NCBI RefSeq assembly: GCF_003388735.1
Contig: NZ_QUBQ01000006.1
Span: 62,001-126,000, forward strand
Source: Paenibacillus paeoniae
Lineage (GTDB): Bacteria; Bacillota; Bacilli; Paenibacillales; Paenibacillaceae
DNA length: 64,000 bases
Direction of reading: 5' to 3'
The number at the start of each line of letters is the position of its first letter. Positions within the stretch are counted from its first letter, which is position 1. Made by a program: the position numbers and the translations under genes. This document shows, piece after piece, positions 1 through 8,260 of the stretch. Under the pieces are notes generated by a model. That model did not search any database and was not told the DNA's origin. It saw nothing but the letters and a program-made list of their open reading frames with translations.

Positions 1-240
1 CCCTTCGGTCGGTTTAGGCGTCTGATCAATGATCATCAATATTTCCTGATCCTTGTCCTCATCCGAATGTTTATCCGGACCTGTATCTTTGCCCGGTTGG
101 TTCGGCTGCGCTGTGGCGCTTCCGGACGGTGTGCTCGATGGACTTGCAGTCGGATCATTCGTTGCTGCTCCACATGCGCTCAGCACCAGCGTCATTGCGG
201 CCAGCGTAGTAATCAGATAAATGGTCATTTTTTTATTCAT
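1..240 (-). CDS. Lipoprotein, N-terminal part (runs off left edge)
   Basis: The minus-strand frame starts with ATG at 240 and encodes a lipoprotein signal peptide: MNKK, a hydrophobic stretch, then the lipobox LSAC. A low-complexity Ser/Thr/Pro/Asp linker follows and the frame leaves the window open. The start overlaps the last codons of the histidine kinase by 8 bp, so it is probably the third gene of a kinase/regulator/lipoprotein unit and may be translationally coupled. An exported, membrane-anchored protein is certain from the lipobox. The mature domain lies outside the window, so no function can be given. Confidence 0.75.
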   Translation of the reverse strand, partial: MNKKMTIYLITTLAAMTLVLSACGAATNDPTASPSSTPSGSATAQPNQPGKDTGPDKHSDEDKDQEILMIIDQTPKPTEG

Positions 241-1984
241 CGTTGTTCCCTCTGCTTTCAAATAATGTGAAATAAAACGCAACGCCATGGGAAGTATTCC
301 TAACGCCATACTCGCTTCCATGCAGGTCTAAAATATGCTTCACAATCGCCAGGCCCAGTCCCGTCCCGCCAGACTTGCGATCCCTCGATCGCTCTACCCG
401 GTAGAAATGGTCCCATATCCGATCCATATCTTCCTCGCCGATAGGCGAACCTTCATTTTCGATCGTCACGCGAAGCTGACCGTCAAGCTGCCGTTCCAAC
501 GTGATGTTGATCGTGCTATGAGTTGAAGCGTGACGAATCGCATTGCTTAATAAGTTCAAGACGACTTGCTCGAGCTTGGCCTGATCTGCCCGTACAAGAT
601 AATCTCCCTCTCCTTGAAGGTGCAGCTTATACGTGAGCCCTTTGCTCTCCATCTGATGCGAAAAGGAATCAAGCGCATTATGCACCATAAGTAGGAAAGA
701 ACAGCTTCTTATGTTCAGGCGTACAGCCTTGAGCTCAAATTTGGACAATTCCAGCATGTCGCCAATCAGCGAATTCATACGGTCTGTCTCGCTTGCGATT
801 AGGGTAAGGTAGCGGTCTCGCTTATTTTCCGCTACGCCATCTTGCAGTCCTTCAGCAAAACCTTTGACATTGCTGAGCGGTGTCTTCAGCTCATGAGATA
901 TATTCGCGATCAGCTCTTTGCGAAGCTGCTCTGTCCGATCCTTCTCTAGCATATCCTCATACAGCTTGGCATTCGCAGCGGTCAATTCCTTGAGGGCAAC
1001 ATCCAGGTTGGTGGACATCGCAATCATATTCCGAGACAGGTCTCCGAACTCATCCTTCGACCTGATATTCGGCTGCTCGGAGAAATCCAATCTCGCCAGC
1101 CGCTTCGCCGAACGGCTAAGCTGAACCAATGGACGAGAGATCATTCGGGAGTACACCAGTGACAGAATAAGAACAAGCAGAACAATAATCGGCGCCGCAA
1201 AGGCGGAGTATTGCTTCAGAATACCGACCGCTTCTCCGACTGGTTGTAGCGAAGTCATCACCATCACATAGCGTTCGCTGCCCGGCAAGCTTTGCATCAG
1301 AATCACATAATGAATCCCGCTCCACTTATCCACCCATTCCGTCTTAAGCGTCCCCGTCATTCTCAGGTTTGACAGATACGATTCATGCAATCCGCTCCAC
1401 TCTCTCAGCACATCATCGATCAAGGCATCCTGATAAAAAGGATTATACGATCGCTGCTCGGGCAACAGAAACTCGGTAATGATCCCGCTGACTCTCACCA
1501 AGCCCACTTCAGGTGCAGCACCCTCCGGCTGAAGGGTATAAGGCTGCATCACCGTATCCTGCTGATCCATGAAAATGCCGTCGACGGTTAACCGGTCTCC
1601 ATTTTTCAGTCCCTGCGGAATACTCTCACGGGTTAAGCCTTCCCTTGGAATGACAATGGTTAACTTCCGTTCGTCCTCGGTGCGCATCTCTAAAAAATAG
1701 GGATTCAGATTTAATCGCTCCAGCCGGTCGTTCAGTATGGAGAAACTAGCATTCTGATCGTTCATAAAGGTGCCGAGCAGCTTGGACAGCTCTCTGCCTT
1801 TGGGCTGCTCTTCCGTATAACGATCTGCAAATTGCTCTATGCTTTGCTCCAGCTTGTGCATTTTGGTAGAGCGATAAAATTTCTCGAAGAACAATCCCTC
1901 TGCCAACATAACGACCAAAAACACGACTAAGATCAATACCGAAGTGACAACGAATAATTTAAAGGCAACACTGCGGTTTCTCAT
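233..1984 (-). CDS. Sensor histidine kinase (HAMP, HisKA, HATPase_c)
   Basis: This 583-residue membrane sensor kinase has a TM helix at about residues 8-30, an extracytoplasmic sensor region of about 220 residues, a second TM helix at about 260-280 and a HAMP linker to about 332. The HisKA H-box is NISHELKTPLSN with His364. The ATPase N-box NLLSNAIRHA lies at about 477-486 and the GGTGLGLAI box at about 539. It should autophosphorylate and pass phosphate to the adjacent OmpR-type regulator, whose stop overlaps its start by 4 bp. The extracellular domain was not recognised, so the signal is unknown. The fold resembles ResE/WalK-type kinases, but the lipoprotein partner points to a separate system. 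Confidence 0.93.
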   Translation of the reverse strand: MRNRSVAFKLFVVTSVLILVVFLVVMLAEGLFFEKFYRSTKMHKLEQSIEQFADRYTEEQPKGRELSKLLGTFMNDQNASFSILNDRLERLNLNPYFLEMRTEDERKLTIVIPREGLTRESIPQGLKNGDRLTVDGIFMDQQDTVMQPYTLQPEGAAPEVGLVRVSGIITEFLLPEQRSYNPFYQDALIDDVLREWSGLHESYLSNLRMTGTLKTEWVDKWSGIHYVILMQSLPGSERYVMVMTSLQPVGEAVGILKQYSAFAAPIIVLLVLILSLVYSRMISRPLVQLSRSAKRLARLDFSEQPNIRSKDEFGDLSRNMIAMSTNLDVALKELTAANAKLYEDMLEKDRTEQLRKELIANISHELKTPLSNVKGFAEGLQDGVAENKRDRYLTLIASETDRMNSLIGDMLELSKFELKAVRLNIRSCSFLLMVHNALDSFSHQMESKGLTYKLHLQGEGDYLVRADQAKLEQVVLNLLSNAIRHASTHSTINITLERQLDGQLRVTIENEGSPIGEEDMDRIWDHFYRVERSRDRKSGGTGLGLAIVKHILDLHGSEYGVRNTSHGVAFYFTLFESRGNNDE

Positions 1985-2661
1985 CCCTCTACCTCGAACT
2001 TATAGCCCGATCGGACGACCGTGCTGACATAGCGGCTTGCTGGGCCTAGCTTGGCTCTCAGCTTTTTGACATGAGTATCGACTGTCCGCAAGTCGCCCAT
2101 ATAATCGTAGCCCCATACCGCGTTCAGAATGTAATCGCGGGACAGCACCTTGCCAGCATGCTTCATCAGAAAAAGCAGGAGCTCATATTCCTTCGGAGCC
2201 AGGGTCACAGGCTCACCCTCTATGGTGACCGTTCGTGACTTTCGATTCACGGCTATCCCTCCGAAGATCAGCGTATCTCCGTCACGGCCGACGGTTCCTT
2301 CCGTCCTTTTCATCAAGGCAGTCGCACGAGCCACCAAGACGCGCGGGCTTAGCGGCTTCATGACATATTCATCAGCACCCAACTCGAAGCCGAGCAATTG
2401 ATCGTCATCATCTGTTCTGGCTGTCATAATCATAATTGGCACGTCTGACTGCTCACGGATTCTCCTGCATACGCTCCAGCCATCCATCTCCGGCATCATA
2501 ATATCCAGCACGATAAGATCAACGGTATGGGTCTCGAACAGTTCCATGGCCACCCTGCCATTCTCCGCCTCCAGCACGTCCCACTGTTCTTTTTTGAAAT
2601 AATCGGTAATAAATTCACGCATGAGCGCATCATCTTCAACCAGCAATATTATTCGTTTCAT
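1981..2661 (-). CDS. OmpR/PhoB-family response regulator
   Basis: The protein has an N-terminal receiver with acidic residues at E9-D10-D11, the phosphoacceptor Asp53 in VLDIMMPEMDG and Lys in VMKPLSP. A C-terminal OmpR-type winged helix carries the recognition segment DLRTVDTHVKKLRAKLG. It is the cytoplasmic DNA-binding partner of the kinase that follows and overlaps it. I chose ATG at 2661 because GTGGAG lies about 7 bases upstream. An ATG at 2676 would add five residues but has a poorer site. The target genes cannot be read from the sequence; the downstream lipoprotein is one candidate. Confidence 0.93.
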   Translation of the reverse strand: MKRIILLVEDDALMREFITDYFKKEQWDVLEAENGRVAMELFETHTVDLIVLDIMMPEMDGWSVCRRIREQSDVPIMIMTARTDDDDQLLGFELGADEYVMKPLSPRVLVARATALMKRTEGTVGRDGDTLIFGGIAVNRKSRTVTIEGEPVTLAPKEYELLLFLMKHAGKVLSRDYILNAVWGYDYMGDLRTVDTHVKKLRAKLGPASRYVSTVVRSGYKFEVEG

Positions 2662-2838
2662 ACCCGGACTCCACATCTAACCTTTTTCTATTTCTATATA
2701 CTCATTGTTGCCCTATTGAAACCTTGATATAAACTTCGCTTCGGATTTCGGCGCTACATCACGATTCTGCACCTCCGCTTCCCTAAGACGTACTATAACG
2801 AAGTTCTGTGTACAACGTGTGTCCTAGGACGGCAAATA

Positions 2839-2864
2839 AAAAAATACTCTCGAATGAGAGTATA
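2839..2864 (-). terminator. Rho-independent terminator after the NAD-salvage operon
   Basis: The stem ATACTCTC/GAGAGTAT with an AATG-type loop is followed on the minus strand by a run of T residues, downstream of the Nudix gene. A second GC-rich hairpin without a T run (GACGGCTG/CAGCCGTC, 2873-2896) lies just before it on the same transcript. It may help block RNase trimming. Confidence 0.8.
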
Positions 2865-2932
2865 GAAGCAAGGACGGCTGCGATCAGTCAGCCGTCTACA
2901 TTGGATATTCGAAAGCACGATGCCATGTTCAC

Positions 2933-3697
2933 TTAGCCATAAATCGACAGTTCCGGTGTGTAATCTGTGAACCGGTACAGCTGTGCCGGACGCTGAGAAT
3001 ACTGATTGGACATGAGCAACTGACCTTTCGAGTCTCGCATCTCCTCAATAATCCCCTTTCGGCTTTGCGTCGACGTAATTTTGCGAATAAAGTTGCGCTC
3101 CTGGAAGGACGGCACTACAGCCTGTATGACCTGATACAGCTCGCTCATCGTGAATCGCTCCGGCAAAAACTCCTTGGCAATAGTGGACGTCATCATACGC
3201 AGCCGAATCTTGTCCAGCGCATCAGATATAATGTCGCGATGGTCAAAGGCAAGCTCCATCGACAAAGCTTCCTCCACCGGTATTAACCGGACATCCGCCG
3301 CCTCATCTGACGTTCTCCTGCTCGCGACATACGTCTCCTGCACCAGCGCAAAAAACGCATGGGAAATCATCCAGCCGCGAGGATCACGTCCCGGCGAACT
3401 ATACACATTGAATTGTTCCAGATGTAAGCCGGATACCCCTGTCTCCTCCATTAGCTCACGCTGCGCACATTGCTGAACAGTCTCGGTCTCCAGCGTAAAA
3501 CCTCCGGGCAACGCCCATTTCCCTTCATACGGCCATTTCTTTCGCTTGATCAGCATGACCTCCAGCGAACGGATCGGCAGAGACTTCTTGATCCCTGCCT
3601 TCTGGGTCGATGTAATCGTAAAGACAACGATATCGGTCGGCGCTCCGTCAGGCGTGCGGTATTGCTCGGGCGAATACGGAATAGATTGTTCGTTCAT
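2933..3697 (-). CDS. Nudix protein with C-terminal winged helix, NrtR-like
   Basis: This 254-residue protein has two domains. The N-terminal Nudix fold keeps the full box GX5EX7REUXEEXGU (GFTLETE...RELMEETGV), so the hydrolase residues are present. The C-terminal part (about 170-254) has the NrtR-type winged helix, with RNFIRKI in the middle and RPAQLYRFT at the end. NrtR proteins repress NAD biosynthesis genes and sense ADP-ribose. The gene is third in an operon, 31 bp after the NAMPT gene, which fits an NAD regulator. An intact Nudix box is unusual for a pure repressor, so it may also hydrolyse ADP-ribose. RBS AGGAGA precedes the ATG. The architecture is firm; the ligand and activity are inferred. 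Confidence 0.82.
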   Translation of the reverse strand: MNEQSIPYSPEQYRTPDGAPTDIVVFTITSTQKAGIKKSLPIRSLEVMLIKRKKWPYEGKWALPGGFTLETETVQQCAQRELMEETGVSGLHLEQFNVYSSPGRDPRGWMISHAFFALVQETYVASRRTSDEAADVRLIPVEEALSMELAFDHRDIISDALDKIRLRMMTSTIAKEFLPERFTMSELYQVIQAVVPSFQERNFIRKITSTQSRKGIIEEMRDSKGQLLMSNQYSQRPAQLYRFTDYTPELSIYG

Positions 3698-3728
3698 GGC
3701 TTAATCTCCTGCTATATATAAATTTGAA

Positions 3729-5216
3729 TTACAATTTCGCTAGCAACCGGGCACGAATATCGCTTAACGTATGCTCACGAACCAGCTTTCCGTCTACAAA
3801 CACATCCTCCAGCAAATCCTTCCCTTCAAACTGATTATACTCGTCCATGCTAAGATTATCGACGAAAGTCATGATTCCGTCCTGCTCGACGACCTTAACT
3901 AGACCGGTTTGCGATTTCTTCATTTTGTTCGTGTCGGTTGCCGGGTCTTTATAGATTTTGCGCTCTTCGCCATCCACCACAGTAAACGTCGACTTCAGCG
4001 CAAATCCGAACGTATCTCGTGTATTGTATTGGTACGTAAACGAACCGATGCCGTACACCATGTTCGTCGAGGCAAAACCCTTCTCTGCCAGCTTCTCGCA
4101 AATTTCCCGGCAGCGGTCAAGGGTAATCGCATCGCCGTATATGGCACCGATGTGGCTATCCAGCTGCTTGTAGCCGCGTTCGGTAATCGTTCCGCCAAAG
4201 ATGTCCCACAGAATCTCAATGACGCCCTTGCGCGCAAAGGGATGGTCCGAATCCGGATCGCCGCATAGAATGAGGACGGGATCGCCGCTGTCCGGACGAA
4301 TAACTACCTTGCCGTCCCGGCTCATTATATCTTCTTTAAGCCCACGAATGACGACATCCAGCACACTCCATAAATCCCATGTATCCGATACAATCGATAC
4401 GAATCCGCTTGGGTATACTTCCTTGATCAGGTAACGGTACGAAGCCATCTCATCACGGCCATGAGCGCACATGACGCTATGTTCTGTAGCCGGGATCGAC
4501 GTGCCGATCAGCTCCTTCTCCATATTAGCACCATAGTGGTCTTCGAGGTACAGAATAGCGGGAATCGTATCCGTACCTGTAAACGAGAGGAGATGTCCTG
4601 CTCCGCTGCTCTTCGCCGCTTCCAGCGAGCTCATGCCTCTCATCGAGAAGTCATGTCCCTGGAAGGGTACGCCAGCAGCATCTCCGTTCGTACGCAGTGC
4701 ATAGTCTTGAAGGATTTGACGGTACTCAAAAGCAATGGTAGCGCTGTTGGCTGGCAGCCATAGCTGACACGACATTAAAGTCTCCAAGTAATTCGTCAGC
4801 CAGAAAAATTCCGGCTTCGTATTCTCTATCGTCAGCATGGGCACTTTGATAGGTACCAAGCTGCCTTCCTTAATCGCTTTGATTCGGATGGGCAAATAAC
4901 CCAGTTCATGAAGCTCAGCAATATGATCAGCATCAGGATCAGCAATGCCTAGCGTAAACTGAATGATCCGCTTGTATTCACGCACAACCTCATCCTGTGG
5001 CCGGTTAAAAAAGTGTCGGTTGAAGTAATCGATCAAATAGTCCCGGATGAAAGCCTGGAAACCGAAGGCTACAACATGTTCGATACCGGTTAAGCGGCTA
5101 GTTCTCGCCGTCCATGTCGAATAGACAAGCTCCGTGCCTCTCGGATATTGATTCTTATGGCTGACTTTATAGAAATCGCAGAGCAATGTGGCAGGGTATA
5201 CGTAGGTGTCATTCAT
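3729..5216 (-). CDS. nadV: Nicotinamide phosphoribosyltransferase (NAMPT/NadV type)
   Basis: At 495 residues the protein matches the length of NAMPT enzymes, which join nicotinamide and PRPP to make NMN. NAMPT hallmarks are visible: FYKVSHKNQYP near the N-terminus, GHDFSMRG with the Asp that selects nicotinamide over nicotinate, a conserved His in PATEHS, and the phosphate-binding IRPDSGDP. The start ATG overlaps the stop of the Prs-like gene (ATGA), which implies translational coupling. The unit therefore supplies both PRPP (or a related pyrophosphate donor) and its user. In phage NARP1 systems a homologue instead transfers nicotinamide to ADP-ribose pyrophosphate, and that activity cannot be excluded. 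Confidence 0.9.
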   Translation of the reverse strand: MNDTYVYPATLLCDFYKVSHKNQYPRGTELVYSTWTARTSRLTGIEHVVAFGFQAFIRDYLIDYFNRHFFNRPQDEVVREYKRIIQFTLGIADPDADHIAELHELGYLPIRIKAIKEGSLVPIKVPMLTIENTKPEFFWLTNYLETLMSCQLWLPANSATIAFEYRQILQDYALRTNGDAAGVPFQGHDFSMRGMSSLEAAKSSGAGHLLSFTGTDTIPAILYLEDHYGANMEKELIGTSIPATEHSVMCAHGRDEMASYRYLIKEVYPSGFVSIVSDTWDLWSVLDVVIRGLKEDIMSRDGKVVIRPDSGDPVLILCGDPDSDHPFARKGVIEILWDIFGGTITERGYKQLDSHIGAIYGDAITLDRCREICEKLAEKGFASTNMVYGIGSFTYQYNTRDTFGFALKSTFTVVDGEERKIYKDPATDTNKMKKSQTGLVKVVEQDGIMTFVDNLSMDEYNQFEGKDLLEDVFVDGKLVREHTLSDIRARLLAKL

Positions 5217-6028
5217 TTGTACATACCTCCGATTGGGAACATTTTTATTTTGTCGGTGCTAGCTTGGCTCAGGATGGTATCTGTCGTGTATACTCGGTCA
5301 ATTAGACCGGACGACAAGAGCTTGCCTTCATAGATCGAATCTTCACAGTGACTGACTAATAAATAAACTTCCGAGGCGCCTAGCTCGCGCAGCCGTTCTG
5401 CACTCAATAGAAACGTACCGCCGTAGGAACATAAATCATCTACAATAATAGCTCTGAACCCTTTATTCTCAACCGTTCCGACAACATCCAACTGCTCAAT
5501 ATGCCCCGTCTCGAAATTTCTTTTCTTAAATCCGATCAGTTGTCTATAACCGCCCAGCTTGCCATATCGCTTCTGTGCTCCCGCATCCGGAAAGAACAGA
5601 TAGTCTTCCTCCATTCGGAATCCCGTCTCTTCCAGTACCTGCTGGAGCAAATCACCGGTAGGATAAACAGCCTCACTGCGATGGATAAGCGCTGTGGAGA
5701 CATCCGAATGCGGCTCTACAATGGTGACGCGCTCAAAGTTCATAGCATTAATCATATGAGCAGTATATTTCAAAGTAAAAACGGAGCTTCCTTCCACACG
5801 ATCCATCCGGCTGTATGGCATGTAGCTGATCATTAGCGATGCCGTGTGGCGGTGATCATCCAGAAAACTCTTCACGAACAGCAGCTTCAGCAAATCGCCA
5901 TCGGTCTCGTATTTCAAGCTGATCCGATTCTGAGACTCCGCAAGCTTCAATATTTGCTCTCCATCCACTCGTGTTTCCCCGTTCGGATAAGTCATGAACG
6001 TCAGCTGTTGTCCATTTAATGCAATCAT
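5213..6028 (-). CDS. Divergent ribose-phosphate pyrophosphokinase-like protein
   Basis: The protein is related to PRPP synthetase but has only 271 residues, against about 315 for housekeeping Prs. It keeps FxxxPNGE near the start, PYSRMDR in place of the usual PYxxYxRQDRK, and a PRPP-binding loop VDDLCSYGGTF. It lacks the N-terminal leader and the canonical ATP-site segment with VFIIQS. It is the first gene of the operon, coupled to the NAMPT gene. The likely role is to make the pyrophosphate donor for NMN formation. Short Prs-like proteins paired with NadV are also known from phages, where Adps uses ADP-ribose. RBS AGGAGC precedes the ATG. Confidence 0.82.
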   Translation of the reverse strand: MIALNGQQLTFMTYPNGETRVDGEQILKLAESQNRISLKYETDGDLLKLLFVKSFLDDHRHTASLMISYMPYSRMDRVEGSSVFTLKYTAHMINAMNFERVTIVEPHSDVSTALIHRSEAVYPTGDLLQQVLEETGFRMEEDYLFFPDAGAQKRYGKLGGYRQLIGFKKRNFETGHIEQLDVVGTVENKGFRAIIVDDLCSYGGTFLLSAERLRELGASEVYLLVSHCEDSIYEGKLLSSGLIDRVYTTDTILSQASTDKIKMFPIGGMYK

Positions 6029-6084
6029 GTGATCACGCTCCTGCCGTTAGTTTTAACTCCGACTAATAACTTCGTATTGATATT

Positions 6085-6113
6085 ATCATAATGACAATAT
6101 TAGAAATTGTCAA
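6085..6113 (-). promoter_or_regulatory. Promoter with overlapping palindromic operator for the NAD operon
   Basis: On the minus strand, -35 TTGACA (6113-6108), a 17-bp spacer and -10 TATGAT (6090-6085) form a near-consensus SigA promoter about 55 bp upstream of the Prs-like gene. A perfect inverted repeat TGACAAT-N7-ATTGTCA (6092-6112) covers the -35 and most of the spacer. Protein bound there would block RNA polymerase. The operon encodes an NrtR-like protein, which is the obvious candidate repressor. The promoter is seen directly; the repressor assignment is inference. Confidence 0.75.
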
Positions 6114-6120
6114 TAGGTTT

Positions 6121-6437
6121 TTATCATCTTGGCGCCTAAGTTTCTAATCATTGCAAACAAGTCACCACAGAGGAACAACATAGATTGCATGGCTAAATGC
6201 GCAAATTGCGCAAGACCTATCCCTCGTATCGCTGTTGTATCCAGATTCCTTGAATAGTATCAAAGGGGGGAATCCGGACACAAAGGCGAACGCTGACGCT
6301 TCTCCAGGATAGGTCTTACTCTGTTTGTCTCAGCCATGAACATACGAAAGCGTAAAACTTTGGGGACAATTCCGACCTTGTCGAAAAGATGTCCTGACCA
6401 TCTAAAAATGATTAAATAAACCGCTCCTTCAGCCTAC
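6121..6437. other. Intergenic region with long-range inverted repeat, possible structured RNA
   Basis: No convincing gene lies in this 317-bp gap. A perfect 11-bp inverted repeat (AAGACCTATCC at 6212-6222, GGATAGGTCTT at 6307-6317) encloses 84 bases. These contain an internal hairpin CCAGATTCC/GGAATCCGG with one mismatch and an inner TTGA/TCAA stem. The arrangement looks like a closed RNA junction. I could not match it to a known riboswitch class on either strand, and no clear promoter or T-run terminator flanks it. Confidence 0.4.
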
Positions 6438-8051
6438 TCAGCGAGCTTGCTCGCCTACCAGCTTCCAGTCTGATGCCGTATAATGGCCCATGTGCCATAG
6501 GGAAACGCCCTTCAGACCATAGAACTTGGCCAGCCATACTTTTTTGGCAATGCTTTGCGTGTCTTCATAGTAGATCAAATGAGTGCTCCCGTCATCTACA
6601 AAAGTCGTTTGATTCAAGAAATGCGGCATCATCCACTGGCTCTTCACACCTGGCATCGCCAGACGCTTCTCTACAGCCTCAATCGACGGCTTAAGCACCG
6701 AAGAAGTTACACCATCCGTTGTAATCCACTGATTAGCTTGCTTCGAAATACCCAGCACCAGCTTTTCCTTCGGAATCGATTGCAGTGCAGTCTGTACCGT
6801 ATCATTCACGAGCTGCAGCGGTGCTGAAGGAAGCTTGCTGGCACTATACGTGAAATCATAGGCCATCAGAATAACCGAATCAGCGAGCTTTCCGATTGCA
6901 GCCAAGTCATACCCTTTGTAATAATGAATCGGTGGTACAGCAACGGACAAGGTGTAAGACGAGCCCAACTGCTTCTTCACATTCTGCAGAAATGCAACGA
7001 AATCCGCAGCGCTGCCCGCTTCCTTCAATCCTTCAAAGTCAATGCTCACACCGGTAAACGAATAAGCGGGATTATGGAGCGTCGCTAACAGAGATTCAAT
7101 AAAAGCCGTCTGTGCCGGCTTGTCCTTCAGAAATTCCTTCAAGTTAACATCATTGTAAAATACCATTAATTCCTTGCCAAGCCCCGCCTGGTCGGCCTTG
7201 TTCAATACTTCTTCATACCCGTTCGGAATACGGTACTCCGTTGTTCCGGTATTAAGCTTGGCAGCAGCTCCCGAGCCGCCATACTCCATATGCGACCAGC
7301 CTAAGATAACATCAGAAAGCTTATTCATATGCTGCACGGCTGGATACGATAGGATCGCATAATAGCCCGTAAAATCGGTCTTTTGACCAGATATGCGCTT
7401 GTCGATCAAGCGATAAATCACCGCAGCAGCTTGCTTGCGGATTAGCGGCTCCCCAGGCTTAAAGCCCGCAGCGTCGCCCTCCATCATGCCGCGATATGCT
7501 GCATAATAGACATAGGGCTGCATGGCTTCGCTTATCGCATCGCGATCCTTAAAGCCGCGAGTATCCCGCTCCTTCTTCCATTCCGTAGATAACCACTTCT
7601 CGCGCACCTCCTGCTTCTCGGCATCCAGCAGAGACCGGCCAACCAGCATCGCCACTTCTTGTCGGGTAATCGTCTGTGCTGGCAGGAATGCTCCCTTCTG
7701 ATCCAGCAGTCCGCCGAGCCACTCGCGCTCAAGCGCTGCCGAGATGTATGGTGCAGACCAACGATCCTTCGTTACATCCGCCGGCAGCTTGTCCTTAGGA
7801 GCAGTCATCTCCAGTTGACTGGCCATGACCAGCAGTTTTATAAATGCTTCTCTGGAAAGATCCACATTCGGACGATAGGTCCGATCATCATAACCATTAA
7901 TAATGCCCAGCGCCGATAAGGTGTAGATCGGCTCCCTGGAATAATCGTGTTCCTCATCCTTAAACGGCAGCAGCTGAACATTGTATGCGAATACGCTGTT
8001 AGCCCATAACAGCACAAGCGCTATCGTCCATAACGTTGTTTTTCTGAACAT
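6438..8051 (-). CDS. Secreted SLH-domain glycoside hydrolase family 18 protein
   Basis: The signal peptide MFRKTTLWTIAL...NSVFA is followed by three S-layer-homology modules (about residues 25-215; motifs GIINGYDDRTYRPN and GDAAGFKPGEPLIRKQAA). A GH18 barrel fills the rest. Its active-site strand reads VSIDFEG, matching the DxxDxDxE pattern with Glu as acid. The barrel resembles YaaH/YdhD-like enzymes that cut N-acetylglucosamine linkages in spore or cell-wall peptidoglycan or chitin. The SLH modules would anchor it to cell-wall polymer. ATG at 8051 is preferred because AGGAGGAG lies just upstream; an in-frame ATG at 8075 lacks one. It stands alone between terminator-like sequences. Confidence 0.9.
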   Translation of the reverse strand: MFRKTTLWTIALVLLWANSVFAYNVQLLPFKDEEHDYSREPIYTLSALGIINGYDDRTYRPNVDLSREAFIKLLVMASQLEMTAPKDKLPADVTKDRWSAPYISAALEREWLGGLLDQKGAFLPAQTITRQEVAMLVGRSLLDAEKQEVREKWLSTEWKKERDTRGFKDRDAISEAMQPYVYYAAYRGMMEGDAAGFKPGEPLIRKQAAAVIYRLIDKRISGQKTDFTGYYAILSYPAVQHMNKLSDVILGWSHMEYGGSGAAAKLNTGTTEYRIPNGYEEVLNKADQAGLGKELMVFYNDVNLKEFLKDKPAQTAFIESLLATLHNPAYSFTGVSIDFEGLKEAGSAADFVAFLQNVKKQLGSSYTLSVAVPPIHYYKGYDLAAIGKLADSVILMAYDFTYSASKLPSAPLQLVNDTVQTALQSIPKEKLVLGISKQANQWITTDGVTSSVLKPSIEAVEKRLAMPGVKSQWMMPHFLNQTTFVDDGSTHLIYYEDTQSIAKKVWLAKFYGLKGVSLWHMGHYTASDWKLVGEQAR

Positions 8052-8178
8052 ATAATCCGGCTCCTCCTCTATCATTCTGAAATCTATCGAACCTATTCAC
8101 TGTCATGTAATAGACGCACATTCGTGACAAGTAGTTACAAGGTTGGAAAAATGAATAGGTTGTAAGACTTAGAATAAG

Positions 8179-8212
8179 CAAGGGCACAACACTGTGAAGT
8201 GCTGCGCCCTTG
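8179..8212 (-). terminator. Hairpin terminator after the APH-like gene
   Basis: The arms CAAGGGC and GCCCTTG with an inner CACT/AGTG pairing form a long hairpin downstream of the minus-strand APH gene. The trailing T run is weak (TTGCTTATTCT), so termination may be partial. Confidence 0.6.
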
Positions 8213-8260
8213 TTTGTTGTGAATGGATATAACGGAGCTAGGTATCATAATTGGAGGGCC

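Noticed and set aside
6212..6260. TPP-riboswitch-like string on the minus strand near 6240
   Set aside because: Only the AATCTGGATA-like piece resembles TPP riboswitches. The conserved CTGAGA and other core segments are missing, so it was not called a riboswitch.
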